In this document: piece by piece, positions 52,327 to 60,869 of the stretch
How positions within the stretch are numbered: position 1 is the first letter of the stretch
Layout: every line of letters begins with the position of its first letter
Source of the DNA: Mucilaginibacter rigui
GTDB taxonomy: Bacteria; Bacteroidota; Bacteroidia; Sphingobacteriales; Sphingobacteriaceae
NCBI RefSeq assembly: GCF_014773275.1
Contig: NZ_JACWMW010000002.1
Location: forward strand, 124,001 to 188,000
Length of the DNA: 64,000 nucleotides
Reading direction: 5' to 3'
Made by a program: the position numbers and the translations under genes
Notes under the pieces: generated by a model
Databases searched by the model: none
Told to the model about the DNA's origin: nothing
The model's input: the letters and a program-made list of their open reading frames with translations, nothing else

Positions 52327-52334
52327 CAAAAGTA
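52327..52334 (-). promoter_or_regulatory. Candidate -7 element of the lipid kinase operon
   Basis: It reads TACTTTTG on the minus strand, a perfect TAnnTTTG box, 20 bases upstream of the kinase ATG, with a T-rich segment 20 bases further. It is back-to-back with the metK promoter. Confidence 0.5.
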
Positions 52335-52365
52335 AATGTATTTTCGGCTTTGTGAAAAATTGTTT

Positions 52366-52373
52366 TATTTTTG
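52366..52373 (+). promoter_or_regulatory. Candidate -7 element of metK
   Basis: TATTTTTG is a perfect TAnnTTTG box. Transcription would start at about 52377-52382, immediately before the riboswitch candidate, so nearly the whole leader is the aptamer plus an 65-base linker. Confidence 0.5.
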
Positions 52374-52383
52374 CCACCCGAAA

Positions 52384-52447
52384 GTGGACTGATTTAATGC
52401 CTTCATACGCTGAAAGCTGGATTGCAACCACGTAAAAAAGTGCTAAC
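52384..52447 (+). promoter_or_regulatory. SAM-II-like riboswitch in the metK leader
   Basis: The order of conserved parts fits SAM-II (SAM_alpha): GTGG (52384-52387), CTGATTTAA (52389-52397), TTGCAACCACG (52422-52432) whose CCAC pairs with the first GTGG as P1, an A-rich linker TAAAAAAG, and TGCTAACC (52441-52448), which forms the pseudoknot side in this class. The segment between TTTAA and TTGCA is about 24 bases instead of about 6 and contains a small hairpin TTCA-TACGC-TGAA. The motif lies on the sense strand of the gene that makes SAM, so feedback control is logical. It was recognised by eye, not by a covariance model. Confidence 0.72.
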
Positions 52448-52515
52448 CCTGCTCCTTTTACAACGTTTCAAAAAAATCTTTACCTTTCGGCTTTAACGTT
52501 TATTTAAAAAATAAT

Positions 52516-53766
52516 ATGCCATACTTATTTACATCGGAATCCGTATCAGAAGGGCACCCGGATAAAGTTGCCGACCAGATATCGGACGCGTTAATTGATA
52601 ACTTTTTAGCATTCGACCCTGAATCGAAAGTGGCTTGCGAAACCCTGGTAACAACCGGGCAGGTTATTTTAGCCGGCGAGGTTAAATCAAAAGCTTATTT
52701 AGATGTACAAAAAATTGCCCGCGATGTAATAAACCGTATTGGTTATACCAAAGGCGAGTATATGTTTGATGGCAGCTCGTGCGGTGTGCTATCTGCCATT
52801 CACGAACAATCGCCCGATATAAACCAGGGTGTTGACCGCAAAGCTAAAGAAGAGCAGGGCGCCGGCGACCAGGGTATGATGTTTGGTTACGCCACTGTTG
52901 AAACTGATAACTATATGCCTTTGGCTTTAGATATTGCCCACGCTTTATTGCGGGAGCTTGCTGTTATCCGCCGCGAGAATACCGATATCAAATACCTTCG
53001 CCCGGATGCAAAATCGCAGGTTACTTTAGAGTACAGCGATGATAACCAGCCTACCCGTATCGATGCGATAGTTATATCTACCCAGCATGATGATTTTGGC
53101 GAGGAAGAAGCCATGTTATCAAAAATAAGCAGCGATATCATCAGCATCCTTATCCCACGTGTTAAGGCTAAATATCCTAAATACGCGCATTTCTTTAATG
53201 ACAATATTACCTACCATATTAACCCAACCGGTAAGTTTGTTATTGGTGGCCCGCATGGCGATACCGGCTTAACCGGCCGTAAGATCATCGTGGATACCTA
53301 CGGAGGCAAAGGCGCGCACGGTGGTGGTGCTTTCTCCGGTAAAGACCCATCAAAGGTTGACCGCTCTGCTGCTTATGCAACCCGCCACATCGCTAAAAAC
53401 CTGGTAGCTGCCGGCGTTTGTAACGAGATATTGGTACAGGTATCATACGCTATTGGCGTTGCAAAACCTATGGGTATTTACGTAAATACTTATGGTACCG
53501 CTAAAGTTGGTTTAAATGATGGCGAAATAGCTAAGAAGGTTGAAGAGATCTTTAACATGACCCCATACGCTATTGAAACCCGCTTTAAACTGCGCAACCC
53601 AATATACAGCGAAACCGCTGCTTATGGTCACTTTGGCCGCCCGAGCGAGGTTGTTACCAAATCATTCAACGCGCATGATGGCAGCACCGTAACCCGCGAG
53701 GTAGAGCTGTTTACCTGGGAAAAGCTTGATTATGTAGAAAAAGTAAAAAGCGCCTTCGGCTTGTAA
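52516..53766 (+). CDS. metK: S-adenosylmethionine synthase
   Basis: 416 residues. It makes SAM from methionine and [24 protein letters not shown] at the N-terminus, [39 protein letters not shown] and [32 protein letters not shown] are the standard catalytic segments. The length is slightly above E. coli MetK (384) because of internal insertions typical for Bacteroidota. It is a single-gene unit with its own riboswitch-like leader and a strong terminator. Confidence 0.97.
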   Translation: MPYLFTSESVSEGHPDKVADQISDALIDNFLAFDPESKVACETLVTTGQVILAGEVKSKAYLDVQKIARDVINRIGYTKGEYMFDGSSCGVLSAIHEQSPDINQGVDRKAKEEQGAGDQGMMFGYATVETDNYMPLALDIAHALLRELAVIRRENTDIKYLRPDAKSQVTLEYSDDNQPTRIDAIVISTQHDDFGEEEAMLSKISSDIISILIPRVKAKYPKYAHFFNDNITYHINPTGKFVIGGPHGDTGLTGRKIIVDTYGGKGAHGGGAFSGKDPSKVDRSAAYATRHIAKNLVAAGVCNEILVQVSYAIGVAKPMGIYVNTYGTAKVGLNDGEIAKKVEEIFNMTPYAIETRFKLRNPIYSETAAYGHFGRPSEVVTKSFNAHDGSTVTREVELFTWEKLDYVEKVKSAFGL

Positions 53767-53785
53767 ATAAAATTTAAAATTTTAC

Positions 53786-53815
53786 AAAGGCGCACCCAAA
53801 AGTGCGCCTTTTTTG
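53786..53815 (+). terminator. Terminator of metK
   Basis: AAAGGCGCAC at 53786-53795 pairs with GTGCGCCTTT at 53802-53811, followed by TTTT. It begins 20 bases after the stop. Confidence 0.85.
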
Positions 53816-53825
53816 TTTAATAATA

Positions 53826-54746
53826 ATGACTAAAAACACCGCCCCTCCTTTACTGGTTGCCTTTGCATTCTTCAGCATATATATTATATGGGGCGCAACC
53901 TACCTGGCGGTAATTTACGGGCTTAAAAGCTTTCCGCCGTTTATACTGGTGGGCTTACGGTACGCCACGGCAGGCGCTATACTTTTTGCCTGGTGCAAAC
54001 TGAGGGGCGAGAAACACCCCGGATGGAAATACCTGTGGCGCCATGCCCTTAGCGGCACCATGATGCTGGTTGGTGGTACCGGCATGATAGCCTGGGCCGA
54101 GCAATACATCAGTTCGGGGCAGGCCGCCATACTGGTAGCTACCGAACCCCTGATATTTTTACTGGTGGATCGTAAACGCTGGCCGCAGTATTTTTCAAAT
54201 AAGTACATCGTTAGTGGTTTGCTTATCGGCTTTACGGGCATTTACTTTTTTTTGCGATTAGGCGTTGCGGCTACAAGTACATCGGCCATGGCAACTATTG
54301 CCAGCATTGTAGTAATAGTAAGCGCATTGATATGGGTACTGGGGTCGCTTATTACAAAGGATAATAAAGGCCAAAGCTCAACTGTAATGAACGCCTCGGT
54401 GCAGTTGCTTGCAGCCGGCCTGGCCAGCGGCATAGTGGTTTTGGGCAAAGGCGAGTACCAGGGTTTCCATTTTAACAATGTCTCAGCCGAAGCCTGGGGC
54501 GGGTTGATATTCCTGATCGTTATGGGATCGTTGGTGGCTTATTTATCATTTATATGGCTCATTAGCATAAAACCGCCTGCTATTGTTAGCACGCATACGT
54601 ATATAAACCCTGTTGTTGCTGTGTTTTTGGGCTGGCTGATGGTTGATGAACCCGTTAACCATGCACAGTTGGTGTGCCTGGTGGTGATTCTGGCGGGGAT
54701 ATTACTGGTTAATGTGCCTGGGTATTTGAAGCGGAACCGGGATTAG
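53826..54746 (+). CDS. EamA/DMT family transporter
   Basis: 306 residues from the ATG at 53826; a GTG at 53802 lies within the metK terminator and is rejected. Ten membrane helices in two EamA repeats: FAFFSIYIIWGATYLAVIYGLKSFPPFILVGLRYATAGAILF at the start of the first and FLIVMGSLVAYLSFIWLISIKPPAIVSTHTYINPVVAVFLGWLMVDEPV in the second. The family exports metabolites, amino acids or drugs; the substrate is unknown. Confidence 0.92.
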   Translation: MTKNTAPPLLVAFAFFSIYIIWGATYLAVIYGLKSFPPFILVGLRYATAGAILFAWCKLRGEKHPGWKYLWRHALSGTMMLVGGTGMIAWAEQYISSGQAAILVATEPLIFLLVDRKRWPQYFSNKYIVSGLLIGFTGIYFFLRLGVAATSTSAMATIASIVVIVSALIWVLGSLITKDNKGQSSTVMNASVQLLAAGLASGIVVLGKGEYQGFHFNNVSAEAWGGLIFLIVMGSLVAYLSFIWLISIKPPAIVSTHTYINPVVAVFLGWLMVDEPVNHAQLVCLVVILAGILLVNVPGYLKRNRD

Positions 54747-55054
54747 GTGGATCTTCGGATTAGGGATTTTTTGGATCCTGACGAACAGAACGTTAGCTAC
54801 AAATGCGGCATAGCGTAACGCACGGATAGCACTGACACTACTAAAGCACTACCTTACAAAGTTCGGGACCAAGCCGCGACTTTTCTTTGGTTACTTTCTT
54901 TTGAGAGAAAAGAAAGTAACATCCACTGACGATTCATTTCACTCACAGCCATTCCTAACGGAGAGCTAATCGGCGATATGCAAGTCGAAGATTGCCACGC
55001 TACGCTCGCAATGACGTGGTGTAAAAAACGGGCAAAACCACTACCTTTATTCCT
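54747..55054. repeat. Repeat-rich spacer between the EamA and Nudix genes
   Basis: 308 bases without a gene. It holds a perfect 13-base inverted repeat, GTTACTTTCTTTT (54890-54902) with AAAAGAAAGTAAC (54908-54920), related to the ATCAAGACAAAGTAAC blocks of the 5.8 and 9.5 kb repeats, and an arm of the CTCGCAATGAC family (GATTGCCACGCTACGCTCGC and on, 54990-55015). Confidence 0.65.
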
Positions 55055-55615
55055 ATGCAGCACCCTGAAGCAAACCCCTGGAAAATAACATCAGAAAAGG
55101 AAATTTATGATAACCCCTGGATAAAAGTTACCGAATACCAGGTGATCAATCCATCGGGTAACCCGGGTATTTACGGGCAGGTGCATTATAAAAACATTGC
55201 CATTGGCATTTTACCTTTGGATGATGAGATGAACACCTATCTGGTTGGCCAGTACCGTTTCACCCTGAACCAATATAGCTGGGAACTGCCCGAAGGCGGC
55301 GGCATCATCGGCATTGACCCGTTGGAGTCTGCTAAACGCGAACTGCTGGAAGAGACCGGGCTAAAAGCCTCGCGGTGGACAGAGATCCAGCGGATGCACC
55401 TATCTAACTCGGTAAGTGATGAGCTCTGCATCCTGTATATTGCCCGCGGCCTGGAACAACACGAGGCCGAACCCGAGGATACCGAACAACTCGTTGTAAA
55501 AAAAGTGCCGTTTGAGGACGTTTACAGGATGGTTTGCGGCGGTGAAATAACCGATTCTTTAGCGGTAGCGGCAATATTAAAAGCCCGTTTAATGCAGTTA
55601 GAGAACACTTTGTAA
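55055..55615 (+). CDS. Nudix hydrolase (ADP-ribose pyrophosphatase-like)
   Basis: 186 residues. TYLVGQYRFTLNQYSWELPEGGG leads into the Nudix box at about 81-103, ending AKRELLEETGL with the catalytic REL and EE. The Glu expected eight residues before the Arg is Ile87, while a Glu occurs four residues before it, so the box is slightly off consensus but still likely active. It probably hydrolyses nucleoside diphosphate sugars. It precedes plsC by 47 bases. Confidence 0.88.
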   Translation: MQHPEANPWKITSEKEIYDNPWIKVTEYQVINPSGNPGIYGQVHYKNIAIGILPLDDEMNTYLVGQYRFTLNQYSWELPEGGGIIGIDPLESAKRELLEETGLKASRWTEIQRMHLSNSVSDELCILYIARGLEQHEAEPEDTEQLVVKKVPFEDVYRMVCGGEITDSLAVAAILKARLMQLENTL

Positions 55616-55646
55616 ATTCCGAATTATCAAATCCTCAAAAAAACTT

Positions 55647-55654
55647 TAAATTTG
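55647..55654 (+). promoter_or_regulatory. Candidate -7 element of the PlsC gene
   Basis: TAAATTTG is a perfect TAnnTTTG box eight bases before the ATG, implying a leaderless or very short leader transcript. The -33 region is poor. Confidence 0.45.
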
Positions 55655-55662
55655 CGGCCCTG

Positions 55663-56406
55663 ATGAAGAAATTTTTTGGCTACATCCTGTCCCCGTTTGC
55701 AATTTTAGCATTCTTTTTGTTCCTGGTGATCTTCCATCCGGTGCAATGGCTATGCTTAAAATTAGGTGGCTATAGCGCGCATAAGCGTTCGGTTGATCTC
55801 CTGAACTTCTTTTTGGTACATACCGCCTACATTGTGGGTAACCGCATCACTTTTATCAACAAACAAAATTTACCTGTTGGCAGGCCTATTATATTTATTG
55901 CCAACCACCAAAGCTTGTTTGATATCCCTCCGATGATCTATTATCTGCGTAAATATCATGCTAAATTTATCTCGAAAGTAGAACTGACCAAAGGCATCCC
56001 ATCCATATCGTTTAACTTAAGGCATGGCGGCGGCGCAAATATAGACCGAAAAGACCCGCGCCAGTCTATCACCGAACTGGTAAAATTTGCCACCCGGATG
56101 AAAGAGAACAACTGGGGGGCGATGATATTCCCCGAAGGCACCCGTTCGCAGGACGGCAAGGTGAAGAAATTCCAGTCGGCGGGTGTTGCCACGCTGCTTA
56201 AAAAATGCCCTGATGCGCTTTTGGTACCGGTTGCCATTACCGATTCATGGAAGATGATCCGCTACGGGTTGTATCCTTTAAATACCTTCACCCCCATGAA
56301 ATGGGAAGTGCTTGAACCCATTGAACCGGGAACTACCCCTGTTGATGAGTTAGTGCAACAAGTGGAAGACAGGATAAGGGCGAAAGTAGACCCTCAACAC
56401 GCTTAA
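55663..56406 (+). CDS. plsC: 1-acyl-sn-glycerol-3-phosphate acyltransferase
   Basis: 247 residues. It transfers the second acyl chain to make phosphatidic acid at the inner membrane. An N-terminal membrane helix (ILSPFAILAFFLFLVIFHPVQW) precedes the acyltransferase motif NHQSLFD (His82, Asp87, the HX4D motif), and FPEGTRS (156-162) forms the glycerol-phosphate site. VPVAITDSWKM is the third conserved block. A lone gene after the Nudix hydrolase. Confidence 0.93.
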   Translation: MKKFFGYILSPFAILAFFLFLVIFHPVQWLCLKLGGYSAHKRSVDLLNFFLVHTAYIVGNRITFINKQNLPVGRPIIFIANHQSLFDIPPMIYYLRKYHAKFISKVELTKGIPSISFNLRHGGGANIDRKDPRQSITELVKFATRMKENNWGAMIFPEGTRSQDGKVKKFQSAGVATLLKKCPDALLVPVAITDSWKMIRYGLYPLNTFTPMKWEVLEPIEPGTTPVDELVQQVEDRIRAKVDPQHA

Positions 56407-56694
56407 AGTTGTGCCCTAACGCCCGTTTAAGCGTCAACGCTTGACCTGGCAAAATGGTGGCGTTTATTTCGCCATTAGCAAAATAAATAACTGATTATAA
56501 GACACTTATAATGTTCGAGGCGTTCACGGCTGTGAACGTGAACACTTGACTTTGCGAAGAGCGCCAGGTTAATCATCACTACAGGTTTCAGAATATCATT
56601 ACGAGGAACGATAGCAACGTGGCAATCTCAGAGTACAGGCGGATATGCTAAAATTGCCACACTACGCTCGCAATGACATATTTGATATGTTAGT
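56407..56694. repeat. Repeat-rich spacer with two palindromic families
   Basis: 288 bases without a gene. GTTCACG...CGTGAAC at 56522-56543 is a shorter copy of the palindrome at 1701-1740. From 56596 to 56678, TCATTACGAGGAACGATAGC and GCTACGCTCGCAATGACA-like arms form a near full copy of the element at 37981-38056. GCGCCAGGTTAATCATC matches the palindrome at 12271-12320. Confidence 0.7.
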
Positions 56695-57543
56695 TTACTC
56701 CAGATCCGTACCTTCAAAAGTATTGCCCTGCTTTAGATCGCCAGTTTCAAACCCTTTTTTAAACCAGTACATACGCTGGGCGCTGGTGCCGTGGGTAAAA
56801 CTATCTGGACGTACCTCGCCCTGGTATTCTTTCTGCAGCCGGTCGTCTCCAATTTGGTGGGCAGCATTTAGGGCCTCTTCAATATCGCCCGGGTCGAGCA
56901 CATTTTTCATCTGCTGCTCGTAATGTGCCCATATACCGGCATAAAAGTCGGCCTGTAACTCCAGCTTCACCGACAACTTATTGTATTCGGTTTTACTAAG
57001 TTGCTGCCTTGCCTGATCCATTTTGGCAGACAGACCAAGCAGGTCCTGCACATGATGGCCAACCTCGTGCGCTATTACATAGGCCTGGGCAAAATCGCCG
57101 GCAGCACCAAATTTTTGAGAAAGCTCGTTAAAAAACGACAGGTCAAGATATACCTTCTGGTCGCCGGGGCAATAGAACGGCCCGGTTTCTGCACCCGCCT
57201 GCCCACAGGCAGTGTTTACCGCTTCCTGGAAGAAATGCAGCTTAGGCTCTTGATAGGTTTTTCCCATATCGCTGAATAGCTTATTCCAAACATCTTCCGT
57301 ATCGGCAAAAACAACCTTGGCAAATTTCTTCTCGCGGGTATCGGGTATGGCCTGTTGGTTGTTCTCCTGCGGTGCGCCATTACCCTGCACCTGGTTTAGT
57401 ACGGCAGATGGATCTATCCCCGTAAAAAAGTAAATAGCCGCGGCTATAATGCCTACCAGCCCGCCACCAAGGGCCAGCCCGCGGCTACCGCTTGCACTGC
57501 CATCTTCTGTATTACTGCTTTCGCGCCTGCCAAACCATTGCAT
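56695..57543 (-). CDS. Neutral zinc metallopeptidase (KPN_02809/YpfJ family)
   Basis: 282 residues. A short charged N-terminus, a Gly-rich turn and one membrane helix (LALGGGLVGIIAAAIYFFTGI, about 24-42) are followed by a periplasmic peptidase domain. The zinc motif is AHEVGHHVQDLLG (His159, Glu160, His163). TACGQAGAETGPFYCPGDQKVYLDLSFFNEL and LQADFYAGIWAHY (third ligand region) are typical. The natural substrate is unknown. A terminator lies just upstream. Confidence 0.93.
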   Translation of the reverse strand: MQWFGRRESSNTEDGSASGSRGLALGGGLVGIIAAAIYFFTGIDPSAVLNQVQGNGAPQENNQQAIPDTREKKFAKVVFADTEDVWNKLFSDMGKTYQEPKLHFFQEAVNTACGQAGAETGPFYCPGDQKVYLDLSFFNELSQKFGAAGDFAQAYVIAHEVGHHVQDLLGLSAKMDQARQQLSKTEYNKLSVKLELQADFYAGIWAHYEQQMKNVLDPGDIEEALNAAHQIGDDRLQKEYQGEVRPDSFTHGTSAQRMYWFKKGFETGDLKQGNTFEGTDLE

Positions 57544-57576
57544 AGTATTTCCGTATTAATTTAGCTTTTAAACAGC

Positions 57577-57602
57577 AAGGCCCAAACAATTGTTTGGGCC
57601 TT
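57577..57602 (-). terminator. Terminator after the M28/M61 peptidase operon
   Basis: AAGGCCCAAACAATTGTTTGGGCCTT is a perfect 26-base palindrome, here AAGGCCCAAACAA and TTGTTTGGGCCTT. It starts 22 bases beyond the M28 peptidase stop. Confidence 0.75.
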
Positions 57603-57624
57603 AGCATATCTGATTAAATTGAAA

Positions 57625-58935
57625 TTACTTATCCAGTTTCGGGATGCGTGTAGGAGTGTCCTTACCGGATACAATACTGCGGGAGCTTAACGCAATAGCG
57701 CGAATGGTAGCCACAATATTATTTACATCAAGCGTTGAATATTCATCTTTTACGGTATGGTAAAATTTATCCGTAGGGATCTGATCGGTTGAGATAGTAT
57801 GCGCAGGTACACCTAAAGCTGCCAGTGTTGCATTATCGCTACGGTAAAACAGGTTTTGCTCCGGGTATGGGTCCGGGTAAAACTTAAAGGCTGTACCTTC
57901 CAGGTTTTTTTGCAGGATAGGCCCAAAGTCTGAACGCTCAAAACCGGTTATAAATGCCGAGTTCTCGCCAAATTTAGCCGCCTTACCAATCATCTCAATA
58001 TTAAACAAAGCCACTACCTTATCAGGATCAAGCTGTTTTGAAAAATACTGCGAGCCATAACCGCCGGTTTCCTCGGCCGTAAAGGCCACAAATACCAGTG
58101 TACGCTCGTTATTATTTAGCTTTTTATAATACTTGGCCAAAGTGATCACTGCTGTTGTACCCGATGCATCATCATCAGCGCCGTTGGCAATGGTATCTTG
58201 CTCTGCACCTTTTTTGATAATACCCAAATGGTCATAATGCCCGCCAAAAACCACGTACTCATTAGGTTTTGATTTACCGGGAATAACGCCGACAACATTG
58301 AATAATGGTTTTTCGGTAGCCTTAACCTCATAATTTGCCGCTATCGACTTCACATCGGCGTAAGTACCCAGTACAAAAACAATAACAGGCGCTGTATTGT
58401 CCGCTCCTTTAAAAGACGTACCTCCTCTTTTGTAGCGGCTAACCAGCCTGCCGAAGTTTTTTGAATAGCTGGTATCAACCAATACAAGTTGTTTTTTGCC
58501 TCCGCTAAAAACTGCCCTGTATTGAGCCATAAAATCTTTTCCTGCAGCAATTTTCACCACATCCACACCATCAGTACTTGTCCAGTTGAACGATGCCGAA
58601 GAGCTGATGGCCAAGTTAGCTGCGGGTACGTCCTCTCCATTGATGGTAACTTTAGAACTTACCGGTGTGGTACTAACCATATTAAAACTTTGGCGAAAAC
58701 CAGGGTTACCCGTAAATGGCTTTAAACCGGCAGCTTTAAATTCACCTTCAATAAAAGTAGCGGCCTTTTCAATCCCTCGGGTAAAAACGCCGCGGCCTTC
58801 CATATCATCGGCACTAAGGGTTTTGATGATGCGTTCAACATCATCCTGCTTAATCAATTTATTTACATCCTGGCAAAAGCCCAGTATCGGCGCTGCGGCT
58901 AAAGCGGTTATTGCTATTAAAAATTTTACTTTCAT
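57625..58935 (-). CDS. M28 family metallopeptidase
   Basis: 436 residues, exported (signal FLIAITALAAAPILGFCQ). The zinc-peptidase core is VVFGGHYDHLG (His233, Asp235), NGADDDASGTTAVITLAKYY (bridging Asp at 254-256) and VFVAFTAEETGGYGSQYF (Glu288, Glu289). A protease-associated domain is likely inserted at about 110-210. Members are aminopeptidases or glutaminyl cyclase-like enzymes. The start codon abuts the stop of the M61 gene, so both are one operon. Confidence 0.94.
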   Translation of the reverse strand: MKVKFLIAITALAAAPILGFCQDVNKLIKQDDVERIIKTLSADDMEGRGVFTRGIEKAATFIEGEFKAAGLKPFTGNPGFRQSFNMVSTTPVSSKVTINGEDVPAANLAISSSASFNWTSTDGVDVVKIAAGKDFMAQYRAVFSGGKKQLVLVDTSYSKNFGRLVSRYKRGGTSFKGADNTAPVIVFVLGTYADVKSIAANYEVKATEKPLFNVVGVIPGKSKPNEYVVFGGHYDHLGIIKKGAEQDTIANGADDDASGTTAVITLAKYYKKLNNNERTLVFVAFTAEETGGYGSQYFSKQLDPDKVVALFNIEMIGKAAKFGENSAFITGFERSDFGPILQKNLEGTAFKFYPDPYPEQNLFYRSDNATLAALGVPAHTISTDQIPTDKFYHTVKDEYSTLDVNNIVATIRAIALSSRSIVSGKDTPTRIPKLDK

Positions 58936-60777
58936 TTATTTTACTTTTGATGATAACCAGTTGCTACGGAAATCTTTTTGTTGCTGTGTTAATTCTTTAC
59001 CTGCTTTTTCAAAGGTTACCACCTCAAAGGCCGGGCTTTCTTCTAATATAATAGTGGCTTCGTGGTTGCCGGTACGGTTTTTATAGCTTACCGCTACTTT
59101 ATCACCCGGTTTTTTATCCTTTACGGCATCGGCAAAAGCGCTTGGTGATTTTGCTTCCTGTCCGTCAATTTTCAGTATGATATCGCCGGCATCAATACCT
59201 GCTTTGTAAATGGGGGTGTTAGATATGGTAGAACCGGTTATCATTAACCCACCGTTTGATGGCTTGCTTTGTACACGGCCCATCCAGCCTTTGCCCGGTT
59301 GTGCTTTTTGTAAAAGCAGACCTGCATTTGCCAGCAATGCCTGGTAATCGTTCTTTTTTATACCGTATATATAATCGCTAAAAAAGGTATTGGCAAACTT
59401 GGGATTGGTGAGTTTTCCTAATACCGCTTGCAGATCGGGGATGGTATATGCCCGGCCGCTTTTGCCATAGGCAAGCCAAACCTGGCGCATGTAATCATCA
59501 AGCGTAAGTTTAAATTCGCTGCGTAAGCGCAGGTCGAGCGCCAGGGCTGTAGCACCGCCATATACATAATAGCTGGTGAATATATTACCGTAATTGGTCG
59601 CATCAATCGCTACACCCGCATCCGTAAATACCGCGTAACGGCTCATTTGTGTTGGCGGGAATTTGGCCGGAGCCGGTGATGCGGTAACCGAGTTAACTAA
59701 TCCGGCTATTGTACCTGTGTACTCATCAACTGTGTTAAACCCACTGCGTACCAAAAGCATTTCGCCGTAATACTGGGTAAAGCCTTCGGCAAACCAAAGC
59801 TCGTTACTCATGTTGGCATGCTCAAAATTGAACGGCTCTAATGATTTCGGGCGGATACGCTCTACATTCCAGCTATGGAAAAACTCGTGCGAGTAGGTGC
59901 CTAAAAGATATTTTTCGTTACCACCAATTTTTTCTGCCCCGCTAACAATGCAGGTAGAGTTGCGGTGTTCCATACCATCACCAAAAACGGTTGGGTGTAC
60001 ATCATCCAAAAAGGTATAGCTGCCAAAATCATAATTGGGTTGCTCGCCAAAAACGGCGCGCTCTTCCAGTACAACCTTTTGCACCATTTTAGCAAAATTA
60101 TCTATGGTTGCCTGGTCATCATCAGAGTGTACGGCAATACCCATAGTTTGTTTTTTACCGTTGGTATTTACCAGTTCCCAATAATTTGTTTTAACGGCGG
60201 CAAGCTCGGTTGGGCTATCCATCATGTATTGCAGGTCGGGTGCGCTGTAAACGTTATCGGCTTCGTGCTTTAGTTGTGTTGCAACTTTCCATCCATATTT
60301 TTCAAGATCGTTAAATGCAAACTTTACAGGGCGGCTTGCCAACCCAATGCCCCACATAAAAGCAGCCGGCATATTTAAATGGGCATGGCTGGCATCAATG
60401 CCAACGTAAGTACCATCTGCGTGGTTACCAAACAGGGTATAGCTTACATTCACTACTGCCGGGTGTACAGATATTTCATATACATCGCCTTCTATTTGTT
60501 CTATAGTAAGCGGGTTACCCTCACCGTCGGTAGCCCTTACATTGTATATATTTTTGCCGAACTCGTGCGTGGCGTACCGCCCCGGAGATGAACGGCTCAT
60601 CCTCACCTTTAATGAACCCGAAGGGGCATCAGGTATGGTCATTGTAATTTCTGCCTCATGATGCTGGGCATTGGGGAAAGACACGCTATAAAAGATCGGC
60701 TTGCGCGCTCCACTGATCTGAGCCGATGCAGCAAACGCAAAAAATGCTGCCGCTGCCAGTAAAAATATTTTTTTCAT
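58936..60777 (-). CDS. M61 family peptidase with PDZ domain
   Basis: 613 residues, exported (signal MKKIFLLAAAAFFAFAASAQ). The M61 N-terminal beta domain has the strand YSVSFPNAQHHEAEITMTIP; the catalytic site is LGTYSHEFFHSWNVERIRP with zinc ligands His297 and His301 and Glu298, following GDGMEHRNSTCIVSG. LWFAEGFTQYYGEMLL carries the third ligand. A PDZ domain at about 500-585 has GLMITGSTISNTPIYKAGIDAGDIILKIDGQEA. The family are glycyl aminopeptidases. It is co-transcribed with the M28 peptidase. Confidence 0.94.
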   Translation of the reverse strand: MKKIFLLAAAAFFAFAASAQISGARKPIFYSVSFPNAQHHEAEITMTIPDAPSGSLKVRMSRSSPGRYATHEFGKNIYNVRATDGEGNPLTIEQIEGDVYEISVHPAVVNVSYTLFGNHADGTYVGIDASHAHLNMPAAFMWGIGLASRPVKFAFNDLEKYGWKVATQLKHEADNVYSAPDLQYMMDSPTELAAVKTNYWELVNTNGKKQTMGIAVHSDDDQATIDNFAKMVQKVVLEERAVFGEQPNYDFGSYTFLDDVHPTVFGDGMEHRNSTCIVSGAEKIGGNEKYLLGTYSHEFFHSWNVERIRPKSLEPFNFEHANMSNELWFAEGFTQYYGEMLLVRSGFNTVDEYTGTIAGLVNSVTASPAPAKFPPTQMSRYAVFTDAGVAIDATNYGNIFTSYYVYGGATALALDLRLRSEFKLTLDDYMRQVWLAYGKSGRAYTIPDLQAVLGKLTNPKFANTFFSDYIYGIKKNDYQALLANAGLLLQKAQPGKGWMGRVQSKPSNGGLMITGSTISNTPIYKAGIDAGDIILKIDGQEAKSPSAFADAVKDKKPGDKVAVSYKNRTGNHEATIILEESPAFEVVTFEKAGKELTQQQKDFRSNWLSSKVK

Positions 60778-60869
60778 TGGGGTGGTATGATTCAGGTGAT
60801 GAAATTACCAATAAAACAGTAATTGTTGTCTATCAATTTTATTACAAAAGCAATGGTCTTATTTGCCTG

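Noticed and set aside
52384..52447. SAM-I (S-box) riboswitch
   Set aside because: The S-box core with its long four-way junction and kink-turn is absent; only the short SAM-II-type order of motifs is seen.
53802..53825. Upstream GTG start of the EamA transporter
   Set aside because: It lies in the right arm of the metK terminator; the ATG at 53826 starts the first membrane segment normally.
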